Below are positions 1 through 7,948 of a stretch of DNA of 64,000 bases, piece after piece (the stretch's first letter is position 1; every line of letters begins with the position of its first letter). The translations under genes and the position numbers were made by a program. Below the pieces are notes generated by a model. The model saw only the letters and a list, made by a program, of their open reading frames with translations. It was not told the origin of the DNA and did not search any database. The stretch comes from Hydrogenophaga crassostreae. GTDB taxonomy: Bacteria; Pseudomonadota; Gammaproteobacteria; Burkholderiales; Burkholderiaceae_C. The stretch spans positions 4,880,133 through 4,944,132 of the forward strand of contig NZ_CP017476.1 in NCBI RefSeq assembly GCF_001761385.1, in the 5' to 3' direction.

Positions 1-978
1 GTGGCCACCTCGATCCGGGCACCCAGCCTTCAGGTCATCTACAACGCGCTCACATTGCAGCATGGCACTGCCATGCATGCCCGCCCCGACCTGCCCAAAG
101 GCCGCTGGCTGCTCTGCGGCTCCGGTTTGTTCACCCGCACCTTGCGGCGCCAACTGGAACGCCTGGAGATCGAAACCGTCATCATCGACCCGCAACTCAC
201 CGACGAAGAGATCGACAAACACAACCACCGTGGCGACCCCACCGACCCTGCCGTGTTGCGCGAAGCAGGCCTGGAAGACGCCACCGCCATCGTGGCCGGC
301 ACGGAAGTCGACGTGGACAACCTGGCCATCGCCCTGGCTGCACGGCCGATCAACAAGGCGCTTTTCATCGTGGCGCGGCAAAGCCAGCAACGCAACACAC
401 AAGTCTTCAAAGCCAGCCCGGCCCAGCTTGTGATGCTCAACGGCAACGTGGTCGCGGCCGAGGTCTTGCGGGTGATCCGGGCACCGCAACTGGCCACCTT
501 CCTGCGCAAGGCGCGCGATGAAGACGAGGCCTGGGCAGAAGCCCTTTTGCTGCGCATGCGCGCCATCTTTGGCGATTCCGTTGTGGAGTCCTGGTCGCTG
601 GACATCACGCCCTCGCAAGCCCGGGCGGTGTGCGCTGCTTTGACGCTAGGGGAGACGGTGGAGCTGCAGCAACTGATGGTTCGCCCCAATGGCAGCCAAT
701 ACCTGGTTCGGGCGATTCCACTGCTGCTGCAGCGCGGCAAGGAGCGCATCTTGCTGCCCGATCTGCACACCCCCTTGCAGGAAGGCGACCACCTCCTGTG
801 TTGCGGTCAGGACAAAGCCCGCGCCACCATGCGCCACAACGTCCTGGGCGTTGGCGTGCCAAAGGGCCCGGCCAACAAGTCGCTCTGGATGGCGCCGGCG
901 CTGCCCCAGAAAGCGCTGTCTGAACGCGAAACCGACGACTCAGAAATGGGTCCACTGACCCAGGCAGACCAGATGTGA
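1..978 (+). CDS. TrkA-like NAD-binding ion channel protein, 5' truncated
   Basis: Cytoplasmic regulatory part of a TrkA/RCK-type potassium channel or CASTOR/POLLUX-like cation channel. The reading frame is open to the first base, so the real start and probably the membrane pore segments lie outside the window; the GTG at base 1 need not be the start. After about 30 residues comes a Rossmann segment with LLCGSGLF as the dinucleotide-binding loop and VIIDPQ as the acidic end of beta 2. A TrkA_C-like region follows at about 230-290 (ILLPDLHTPLQEGDHLLCCG). Such domains bind NAD(H) or nucleotides and gate the channel. The next gene, on the opposite strand, encodes another ion channel. The family call is firm and the exact channel type is open. 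Confidence 0.7.
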   Translation: MATSIRAPSLQVIYNALTLQHGTAMHARPDLPKGRWLLCGSGLFTRTLRRQLERLEIETVIIDPQLTDEEIDKHNHRGDPTDPAVLREAGLEDATAIVAGTEVDVDNLAIALAARPINKALFIVARQSQQRNTQVFKASPAQLVMLNGNVVAAEVLRVIRAPQLATFLRKARDEDEAWAEALLLRMRAIFGDSVVESWSLDITPSQARAVCAALTLGETVELQQLMVRPNGSQYLVRAIPLLLQRGKERILLPDLHTPLQEGDHLLCCGQDKARATMRHNVLGVGVPKGPANKSLWMAPALPQKALSERETDDSEMGPLTQADQM

Positions 979-987
979 AATGTCTGC

Positions 988-1926
988 TCAGCCCTGCGGC
1001 GGGTTGATGACAGCAGCTGTCGGGGCTTGCGCTGATGCCATTCGCACGTCAAGCGTTCCCGAGCGGATATGCAAATCGCGCTGGGGAAACGGGATTTCAA
1101 TGCCGCGCTGGTGCAGCTCGTCGTCAAGGGCCCACATGAGGTCGGCATGGGCAGAACCCGGGCGCGTGGTCAAAACCCGATCGGCCCAGATCACCAACTC
1201 GTAATTCACCGAGTTGTCGCCATAGGCCACCAGCCAGACGGTGCTCTTTTTCTTGTCGTTTTCCACGACGCCCGGAATGCGCTTGGACGCCGCGATGCCA
1301 GCCTCCCGCACCAGCTCCTTGGGCGTTCCATAGGCGACGCCAAAAGGAATGTGCATGCGCCGGTAAGCGTCGCCAAGGGTCCAGTTGACCACGCGACCAT
1401 TGATGAATTCCGAGTTGGGCACCACCACGTCCAGCGCATCGTTGCTGGTGATGCGGGTGTAGCGCAATGCAATCTCGCTCACCTGTCCGCGCACGCCCGA
1501 TTCCAGTTCCACAAAGTCACCCACCTTCAGGCTTCGCTCCATCAGAATAATCACCCCGGACACGAAGTTGCTCACCACGTGTTGCAAGCCAAAGCCCAGG
1601 CCAACGGCCAAGGCACTGCCCAGCAGGGCAATGCTGGTGAGATCGATACCCAGGTAATTCAACCCAATCAGGGTACCGACCACCCAGACAACGTAGCGCA
1701 GAAGACGGCTCAGCATCAGCAGGCTCGCATATTTCCAGGGCTCGTCGGCCGAGCGCCTGGCAATCACGCGCTGCACCGTGCGCTCCATCAGGCTCGCGCC
1801 CCACCACAGCGCCACGACGAAGACAATTGCCGTCAGCAACCCGCCTGCGGTCACGGCGCTGGAGCCGATGGAGAACAGGCTGCGATTCAGGTAAGAACCG
1901 AGGGTCTGTGCTGTATCTGGATTCAT
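988..1926 (-). CDS. MscS family mechanosensitive ion channel
   Basis: Inner-membrane channel that opens under membrane tension to release solutes during hypo-osmotic shock. The 312-residue protein has hydrophobic segments at about 25-45 and 70-90, then the pore-lining helix and signature GLGFGLQHVVSNFVSG, typical of MscS TM3. The beta domain (VGDFVEL, VVVPNSEFING) and a C-terminal mixed domain follow. It is close to E. coli MscS (286 aa) in size and lacks the long N-terminal extension of MscK. The start is the ATG at 1924-1926. It converges on the upstream gene with 9 bases between the stops. Confidence 0.88.
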   Translation of the reverse strand: MNPDTAQTLGSYLNRSLFSIGSSAVTAGGLLTAIVFVVALWWGASLMERTVQRVIARRSADEPWKYASLLMLSRLLRYVVWVVGTLIGLNYLGIDLTSIALLGSALAVGLGFGLQHVVSNFVSGVIILMERSLKVGDFVELESGVRGQVSEIALRYTRITSNDALDVVVPNSEFINGRVVNWTLGDAYRRMHIPFGVAYGTPKELVREAGIAASKRIPGVVENDKKKSTVWLVAYGDNSVNYELVIWADRVLTTRPGSAHADLMWALDDELHQRGIEIPFPQRDLHIRSGTLDVRMASAQAPTAAVINPPQG

Positions 1927-2106
1927 GTTCGGATCTCATGGGTGGCCCCGGGTGCGGGCCGGCTGGCTGCAACCCCGGGCGACGGACCTCAGCATGGAAA
2001 AGCGATGCGATTCAGGCTCCCAACCGCAATTCTGGACCAGAATTGGAGCGACAGGCGGCCTGCGTCATCAGGCCCAACCCACCTGCCTGCGCTCAACTTA
2101 GCCAAC

Positions 2107-3099
2107 ATGCCCAACATCCCCACCTCAGCCGCCGCCAGCACCACCCCCAGCGTGCTCTGCCTCACCATGAACCCTTCGGTTGACCTGGCCACCGACACGC
2201 CAAGGGTTCAGCCGACCCACAAGCTGCGGTGTGGCGACGCGGTGCACGACGCGGGAGGCGGCGGCATCAACGTGGCGCGGGTGATGCAGCGCCTGGGCGG
2301 CAGCTGTGAGTCGCTGTGCCCTGCAGGTGGTCCCGCAGGTCACTGGCTGGAGATGCGCATGGCAGAGGACGGCCTGAGCAACACCACCATCCCCATCGCC
2401 CAGGAAACCCGGGTGAGCTTCTGCGTGCATGAGACCGATACCGGCGAAGAGTTCCGGTTTGTGATGCCCGGCCCCTTGCTCTCGGAGAGCGAGTGGCGGG
2501 CCTGCCTGGACCACCTCGCACAGTTGCCCAGGTTTCCAGACTATCTGGTGGCCAGCGGCAGCTTGCCACCCGGGGTCCCCGCCGATTTTTATGCACGGCT
2601 GGCCCGCTTGTGCCGTGAACGTGGCGCCAAGCTGGTGCTCGACACCTCTGGCCCTGCGCTCCATGCAGCGCTGGCCGAAGGCGTTTTCCTCTGGAAACCC
2701 AACTTGAAAGAGCTCGGGGAGCTGTCAGGACACAGCGTTCAGACGCCCGGCGAATGGCAGGCCGCTGCCGTTCGGTGTGTGAACGAAGGAAAGGCCGAGG
2801 TCGTCGCGTTGACCATGGGCCATCTGGGCGCTTTGCTGGTGACCCGGGAAGGCCTTTGGAGCGCACCACCGCTCAAGATCCAGGTCGCCAGCGCGGTCGG
2901 CGCCGGCGACAGCTTTGTCGGCGGCATGGTCTGGGGTCTGCAGCGCGGCTTGCCTTTGCCCGAGGCCTTCGCCTGGGGCGTGGCGGCGGGCTCTGCTGCG
3001 CTGATGTCGGTCACCACCGGATTGTCCCGGCTCGAAGACGCTCAGGTGTTGCATCCCCAAGTCCAATTGTCAGCCCTCATCAACGCCCTCGGCGGTTAA
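2107..3099 (+). CDS. PfkB-type hexose (phospho)kinase
   Basis: Ribokinase/PfkB-family sugar kinase of 330 residues, closest in pattern to 1-phosphofructokinase or the minor 6-phosphofructokinase. It would transfer the gamma phosphate of ATP to a sugar phosphate. Visible motifs are an N-terminal NPSVD and GGGGINVARV (about residue 51, substrate site) and the C-terminal GAGDSFVGG (about residue 265), whose Asp is the catalytic base. The frame stays open far upstream (to about 1069), but that part lies antisense to the MscS gene and has no domain; the ATG at 2107 puts the conserved domain near the N terminus. Substrate cannot be fixed from sequence alone. Confidence 0.82.
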   Translation: MPNIPTSAAASTTPSVLCLTMNPSVDLATDTPRVQPTHKLRCGDAVHDAGGGGINVARVMQRLGGSCESLCPAGGPAGHWLEMRMAEDGLSNTTIPIAQETRVSFCVHETDTGEEFRFVMPGPLLSESEWRACLDHLAQLPRFPDYLVASGSLPPGVPADFYARLARLCRERGAKLVLDTSGPALHAALAEGVFLWKPNLKELGELSGHSVQTPGEWQAAAVRCVNEGKAEVVALTMGHLGALLVTREGLWSAPPLKIQVASAVGAGDSFVGGMVWGLQRGLPLPEAFAWGVAAGSAALMSVTTGLSRLEDAQVLHPQVQLSALINALGG

Positions 3100-3271
3100 T
3101 GCCCACCGGTGCTCCAGTCCGTGCCTGAGCCCCACCCCGCCGGATCGGGCAACAGGGTACCTGCGACGACGGGACCGGGGCCTCGATCATTCTTTTGCGC
3201 AGGAACCCGGCAATGGCGCTTTCTTTCGAAAAATGTCATAACTGCCTCACCCCCCCTGTGGACAGTCGCAG

Positions 3272-3302
3272 GTGTTCGAACACACCTCTTCAGATTTAGA
3301 AT
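3272..3302 (+). promoter_or_regulatory. candidate maeB promoter with palindromic operator
   Basis: A perfect 12-bp palindrome, GTGTTCGAACAC, sits at 3272-3283. It would overlap a poor -35 placed 16-17 bases before a TAGAAT -10-like hexamer at 3297-3302. The maeB start codon is 58 bases further on. The palindrome looks like a dimeric repressor or activator site; the regulator is unknown. Confidence 0.3.
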
Positions 3303-3359
3303 GCGCAATCGGTTTTCACATTACAAAAGTCACAGCGACGCCAACTGGAGACAATCACC

Positions 3360-5696
3360 ATGGGCAATGAACAAAGCCAAGAAAACAAACGGGCCGAACT
3401 CAAGCGAGCCGCCCTCGATTACCACGAGTTCCCAACGCCCGGCAAACTGGCCATCGCGGCCACCAAGACACTGACCAACCAGCATGAGCTGGGGCTGGCT
3501 TACTCGCCCGGCGTGGCCGCTCCCTGCGAAGAAATCGTTGCCGATCCGGCCAACGCTTTCCGCTACACCAGCCGCGGCAACCTGGTGGCGGTCATCACCA
3601 ACGGCACCGCCGTGCTCGGCTTGGGCGATATCGGTCCGCTGGCGGCCAAGCCTGTGATGGAAGGCAAGGCGGTACTCTTCAAAAAGTTCGCCGGTGTCGA
3701 CGTGTTCGACATCGAGATCAACGAGAAAGACCCGGCCAGGCTGGTCGAAATCATCGCATCGCTCGAGCCCACGTTTGGCGCCATCAACCTGGAAGACATC
3801 AAGGCTCCCGACTGCTTCTACGTTGAACGCGAACTGCGCAACCGCATGAAGATCCCGGTCTTCCACGATGACCAGCACGGCACCGCGATCACGGTTGCGG
3901 CGGCCATGGTCAACGGCCTGAAAGTGGCGGGGAAGGACATCGGGCAGGTCAAGCTGGTGACCTCGGGTGCAGGCGCGGCCGCGCTGGCCTGCCTGAACCT
4001 GTTGCTCAAGGTGGGTTTGAAACGCGAAAACGTGTTCGTCACCGATCTGGCTGGTGTGGTCTATGAAGGTCGCACCGAGCTGATGGACGAAGACAAGATC
4101 TATTACGCGCAGAAAACCGACGCCCGCACGCTGAAAGAAGTGATCGCCGGAGCCGACGTGTTCCTGGGCCTGTCCGCCGGGGGCGTGCTCAAACCCGACA
4201 TGGTGGCCAGCATGGCTCCGCGCCCGGTGATTTTTGCGCTGGCCAACCCTAACCCCGAGATCTCGCCCGAAGATGCCCATGCGGTACGCGACGACATCAT
4301 CATGGCCACCGGGCGCAGCGACTACCCGAACCAGGTCAACAACGTTCTCTGCTTCCCCTACATCTTCCGCGGCGCGCTCGACGCGGGCGCCTCGACCATC
4401 ACCGATGAGATGGAAATCGCAGCGGTACACGCCATCGCTGACCTGGCGCAGGCCGAACAAAGTGAAGTCGTTGCGGCTGCCTACGCAGGCGAGAAACTGG
4501 CGTTCGGCCCGGAGTATCTGATACCCAAACCGTTCGATCCGCGACTGATGATGAAGATCGCGCCAGCGGTGGCGAAAGCCGCTGCAGACAGTGGCGTCGC
4601 CTTGCGGCCCATCACCGACATGGAGGCCTACAAACAGAAGTTGCAGAGCTTTGTGCTGGCCTCGGGCACCATCATGAAGCCCATCTACGCTGCCGCCAAA
4701 ATGGCCAGTCGCAAACGGGTCGTCTACGCCGAGGGCGAAGAAGAACGGGTGCTGCGGGCCTGCCAGATCGTGGTCGACGAAGGCCTCGCCCGCCCCACTC
4801 TCATTGGTCGCCCGGCCATCATCGCGCAACGCATCGAGAAATTCGGCCTGCGCCTCAAGGAGGAGCTGGACTACGACGTGGTCAATGTCGAGCAAGACCA
4901 CCGCTACCGCGACTTCTGGCAGACCTACCACCAGATGACCCAGCGCAAGGGCGTCACGGTGCAACTGGCCAAAATAGAAATGCGCCGCCGACTGACTTTG
5001 ATCGGCGCCATGCTGGTGCACAAAGGCGAAGTCGACGGCATGATCTGCGGCACCTGGGGCGGCACCCACAACCACCTCGAATACATCGACCAGGTCATTG
5101 GCAAACGGGTTGGTGGCTGCGCACGCACAGAGCAAGATGTGCGCGTTTACGCCTGCATGAACGGCCTGATGCTGCCCGGGCGCCAGGTGTTTCTCGTGGA
5201 CACCCATGTCAATTACGATCCCACTGCAGAAGAACTGAGCGAAATCACGGTCATGGCCGCAGAAGAGATGGTGCGGTTTGGACTGCAGCCCAAAGTGGCG
5301 TTGCTGTCACATTCCAACTTCGGCTCTTCCAACCAACCCAGCGCCATCAAAATGCGCCGCACGTTGGAGCTGCTGCGGGTGCAGGCGCCCTGGCTCGAGG
5401 TGGACGGCGAAATGCACGGTGACGTGGCGCTCGACGCCGATGCACGCCGTTCTTTGCTGCCCGGGTCGCCACTCAAGGGCGATGCCAATTTGCTGGTGCT
5501 GCCCAACATCGACGCGGCAAACATCGCCTACAACCTGCTCAAAACCGCCGCCGGTGGCAACATTGCCATCGGGCCTGTGTTGCTCGGCGCCGCAAAACCT
5601 GTGCACATTCTCACGGCCAGCGCCACAGTGCGCCGTATTGTGAACATGACAGCCCTGACGGTTGCAGAGGCCAACGTGCAGAGTGAAGAGCTATAG
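3360..5696 (+). CDS. maeB: NADP-dependent malic enzyme, MaeB type
   Basis: Converts malate to pyruvate and CO2 with NADP+, linking the TCA cycle to pyruvate and NADPH supply. The 778-residue protein (E. coli MaeB 759) has the malic N-terminal domain at about 20-155 (ELGLAYSPGVAAPC, DVFDIEINEKDP), the NAD-binding domain to about 400 (FHDDQHGTAITV, TSGAGAAALACLNLL) and a C-terminal phosphotransacetylase-like domain from about 430 (MASRKRVVYAEGEEERVLRA). In this family the last domain is usually not active but binds acetyl-CoA as an allosteric effector. The start is the ATG at 3360 after GGAGACAATCACC. It stands alone as a transcription unit. Confidence 0.96.
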   Translation: MGNEQSQENKRAELKRAALDYHEFPTPGKLAIAATKTLTNQHELGLAYSPGVAAPCEEIVADPANAFRYTSRGNLVAVITNGTAVLGLGDIGPLAAKPVMEGKAVLFKKFAGVDVFDIEINEKDPARLVEIIASLEPTFGAINLEDIKAPDCFYVERELRNRMKIPVFHDDQHGTAITVAAAMVNGLKVAGKDIGQVKLVTSGAGAAALACLNLLLKVGLKRENVFVTDLAGVVYEGRTELMDEDKIYYAQKTDARTLKEVIAGADVFLGLSAGGVLKPDMVASMAPRPVIFALANPNPEISPEDAHAVRDDIIMATGRSDYPNQVNNVLCFPYIFRGALDAGASTITDEMEIAAVHAIADLAQAEQSEVVAAAYAGEKLAFGPEYLIPKPFDPRLMMKIAPAVAKAAADSGVALRPITDMEAYKQKLQSFVLASGTIMKPIYAAAKMASRKRVVYAEGEEERVLRACQIVVDEGLARPTLIGRPAIIAQRIEKFGLRLKEELDYDVVNVEQDHRYRDFWQTYHQMTQRKGVTVQLAKIEMRRRLTLIGAMLVHKGEVDGMICGTWGGTHNHLEYIDQVIGKRVGGCARTEQDVRVYACMNGLMLPGRQVFLVDTHVNYDPTAEELSEITVMAAEEMVRFGLQPKVALLSHSNFGSSNQPSAIKMRRTLELLRVQAPWLEVDGEMHGDVALDADARRSLLPGSPLKGDANLLVLPNIDAANIAYNLLKTAAGGNIAIGPVLLGAAKPVHILTASATVRRIVNMTALTVAEANVQSEEL

Positions 5697-5896
5697 AAAT
5701 AGCAAGCGCTAACTTTTATTCCGTTTTCCGCAGTGCAGCATTGCCTACTAATTCAGCAACTGCTTGCTTTTTTTAAACGCATGGTGCACACTAGCGCCCT
5801 TGATTCACAGGGTTAACCCGCCCCGATTGAGCTCAACAAAGTTTACTTTTGTATGACCTCTTGAGGCGGGTTCATCGCATCAAGACTGGGACTTTC

Positions 5897-6336
5897 ATGG
5901 ATCTGAAACGGATCCGGACAATCAAGGGAATGGGCACCGGCCGCCGCGTTTTGACGCTGGCGACATTGGTTTTGGCTGCAGTCGGCACCTACCTGGTGCA
6001 GGACCAAACGCCAGCGACAACCCCCCTGTATTGCCCGGCTCAGCGGTTGCCTCGTTGGCGGTTGCTGGCTTACCGGCTCAGGGCAATGAAGTCTTGGTCA
6101 TGATTCGGCAAGGTGGGCCTTTCCGGTACGAAAAAGATGGCACGGTGTTTGGCAACCGGGAGCGTTTGCTCCCCAGCCAGAAACGGGGTTACTACCGGGA
6201 GTACACGGTGCCCACACCAGGGTTGAGTCATCGGGGAGCGCGCCGCATCGTATGCGGCGGCCAACAGCCCAAGCGGCCCGATGCATGTTTTTATACCGAC
6301 GACCACTACAGCAGCTTTCGGTTGATTGTGGAGTGA
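5897..6336 (+). pseudogene. secreted guanyl-specific ribonuclease (RNase Sa/N1 type), frameshifted
   Basis: Two overlapping frames together make one small secreted ribonuclease. The first, from ATG 5897, encodes a basic start and hydrophobic core (RRVLTLATLVLAAVGTYLV), a signal peptide. The second, ending at 6336, encodes a complete RNase N1/Sa-like domain: GGPFRYEKDGTVFGNRE, REYTVPTPG (Glu general base), RGARRIV (active-site Arg residues), YTDDHYSSF (catalytic His). The change of frame falls at or near a run of six C (6021-6026); one added base would restore a continuous gene of about 146 codons. Possible causes are a real inactivating deletion, a homopolymer sequencing error, or -1 slippage. 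The barstar gene follows 58 bases later. Confidence 0.75.
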
Positions 6337-6394
6337 GTCGGCGGTAGAGAAGAGAGTTTGATCTTTAACTTTGACTGTAGAAAGAGACGCGGAG

Positions 6395-6937
6395 ATGGAC
6401 ACGCCACTTCGTAACGTAAAACCCAATATCGTTCAGTCGATTCGCGCCCACGGCGTGAAAGACCTGCAGGCTTCGGCCGAGCAGCTGGGTCACCATTTCC
6501 TGTATGCCAACCTGGCCAAAGCCCAGAGCAAGCAGGACGTGCTGGAATTGATCGCAGCGCAATACACCTTGCCACCGCATTTCGGCAAGAATTTCGACGC
6601 GCTCTACGACTGCATGACCGATCTGGTGCACAAGTCGGGCCCGCAGACCGGCTTCATCGTCGTGCTGGAGCATATTCCTGCCCATGCCAAATTCGACAAA
6701 GAGGCGCGCGAGCAACTGCTGGATATCTTCCGCGACACGGCCGACTATTGGCACGACCGCAAGATTCCCTTCCGCTGCTTCTACTCGTTCTCCGTGGCGC
6801 GCTCGCCCAAGGGTGAAACGCAGATCGAAGTCGACAACGAAGAGCCCATGCCCACGGACAAGATCCTGGACGTGAGCCCAATGGCGTTGCGCATGAGCAG
6901 CCCGTTCAACGCAGGTTATTGGCTGAACGCTGCCTGA
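6395..6937 (+). CDS. barstar family ribonuclease inhibitor
   Basis: Cytoplasmic protein of 180 residues whose central part (about 35-125) is a barstar domain, which binds and blocks barnase/RNase Sa-type enzymes. The helix bearing the inhibitory acidic residues reads PPHFGKNFDALYDCMTDL, matching barstar FGxNxDALxDC. It is longer than Bacillus barstar (about 90 aa), with N- and C-terminal extensions; the tail ends SSPFNAGYWLNAA. The start chosen is the ATG at 6395 after a GGAG-like sequence; a TTG 24 bases upstream in frame is less likely. It sits right behind the broken secreted ribonuclease gene, as an immunity gene would. The frame is intact. Confidence 0.88.
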   Translation: MDTPLRNVKPNIVQSIRAHGVKDLQASAEQLGHHFLYANLAKAQSKQDVLELIAAQYTLPPHFGKNFDALYDCMTDLVHKSGPQTGFIVVLEHIPAHAKFDKEAREQLLDIFRDTADYWHDRKIPFRCFYSFSVARSPKGETQIEVDNEEPMPTDKILDVSPMALRMSSPFNAGYWLNAA

Positions 6938-6947
6938 CGATTGGGTC

Positions 6948-7010
6948 CGCCTCCGCGCCGCGCCTGCGGCGCGTCACCCCCTCAAAGGGGCAATGCAGGT
7001 GGACCGACCA
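6948..7010. repeat. palindromic intergenic element, copy 1
   Basis: Contains a perfect 7-bp stem with 4-base loop (GCGCCGC 6955-6961, GCGGCGC 6966-6972) followed by CCCC/GGGG arms at 6977-6990. Read on the minus strand it carries the core GGGGGTGACG seen in two other intergenic spaces of this window (about 55000 and 61030). It lies just after the barstar gene. Confidence 0.55.
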
Positions 7011-7037
7011 AGCCGGATCCACGGCTTCCTCGATTTG

Positions 7038-7068
7038 AAAAAGCCGCTGCCATGGCAGCGGCTTTTTT
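7038..7068. terminator. bidirectional rho-independent terminator between barstar and rsmA
   Basis: A near-perfect palindrome: AAGCCGCTGCC at 7041-7051 pairs with GGCAGCGGCTT at 7053-7064, flanked by A5 on the left and T6 on the right. Both strands therefore give a GC-rich stem followed by a U run. It can end transcription of the barstar gene (+) and of the converging lptD-surA-rsmA run (-). Confidence 0.88.
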
Positions 7069-7152
7069 GCGCCTGCGGGGTTATGGAATCAGGGCACAAC
7101 GGAACCGGATGTGCGGCTCCCACAGGGGGCGTGATGCCGAAAGCGGGGGGTG

Positions 7153-7917
7153 TTATTTCTGTACGGCCTGAGCCAAGGACACGTATTCGTGCACGGGCAC
7201 TTCTTCGGCCCGGCGCTGCAAGTCAAACTCACCAGTGAAGCCTTGTTCGTCCAGCCAGCGGCCAAGGGTGTTGCGCAGAATTTTTCGACGCTGGCTAAAC
7301 GCCACCTGCACCATCTGACCGTAGCGCTGCAAATCAATTGCAGGTGGTTCGGCAAGGGGCACCATGCGCACGATGGCACTGTCCACCCGCGGAGGGGGAT
7401 CAAAACTCTCTGGCGGCACAAATAGCACGTTCTCCATCGCATACCGCCATTGCAGCATCACGCTCAAACGGCTGTAATCACCCGTGGAAGGGGCCGCGAC
7501 CATTCGGTCGATCACCTCTTTTTGCAGCATGAAGTGCTGATCCTGCACAACCGCCACATGATCCAGCAAATGAAACAGGATAGGCGTCGATATGTTGTAT
7601 GGCAAATTGCCCACGACCCGGATTTTCCCAGGCGTCAAGCGCTCAGCCAGCGCTGAAAAATCGACTTTCAGCACATCAGATTCGACCACATCAAGCTGCG
7701 GCTGTTCACGCAAGCGAACCGCCAGATCCCGGTCAAGCTCGATCACGGTGAGTTGACCCAGGCGCTCAACCAGCGGGCGGGTCAAGGCGGCCAGGCCGGG
7801 GCCGATTTCGATCATCACATCGCCCGCCTGAGGGGCAATCTCACTCACGATGGCTTCAATCACCAGCGCATCTTTGAGAAAATGCTGACCGAATCGCTTG
7901 CGCGCGATGTGCTTCAT
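7153..7917 (-). CDS. rsmA: 16S rRNA (adenine1518/1519-N6)-dimethyltransferase
   Basis: Dimethylates A1518 and A1519 in helix 45 of 16S rRNA, a late small-subunit maturation step; also named KsgA. The 254-residue protein shows the SAM-binding loop EIGPGLAALTRPL (about 37-49), the acidic VIELDRDLA, and the catalytic motif NLPYNIS (about 102). The basic C-terminal domain (FSQRRKILRNTL) contacts rRNA. It lies 31 bases behind surA in the order lptD-surA-rsmA. The pdxA gene that separates surA and ksgA in E. coli is missing here. Confidence 0.96.
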   Translation of the reverse strand: MKHIARKRFGQHFLKDALVIEAIVSEIAPQAGDVMIEIGPGLAALTRPLVERLGQLTVIELDRDLAVRLREQPQLDVVESDVLKVDFSALAERLTPGKIRVVGNLPYNISTPILFHLLDHVAVVQDQHFMLQKEVIDRMVAAPSTGDYSRLSVMLQWRYAMENVLFVPPESFDPPPRVDSAIVRMVPLAEPPAIDLQRYGQMVQVAFSQRRKILRNTLGRWLDEQGFTGEFDLQRRAEEVPVHEYVSLAQAVQK

Positions 7918-7948
7918 TTCAAACCTGAGAATTTAGGCGGCAAGCCGG

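Noticed and set aside
1069..2106. Upstream extension of the PfkB kinase frame
   Set aside because: Antisense to the MscS gene, rich in His and Gln, no homologous domain; the kinase domain begins just after ATG 2107.
3330..5207. Open frame of 625 codons antisense to maeB
   Set aside because: Low-complexity His/Asp/Gln/Val-rich product typical of the mirror frame of a high-GC gene; maeB on the other strand is complete and conserved.
5701..5773. AGCAAGC...GCTTGCT followed by a T run after maeB as a terminator
   Set aside because: The arms are separated by more than 50 bases and the inner pairing is poor; termination may occur here but the sequence does not make a clear case.
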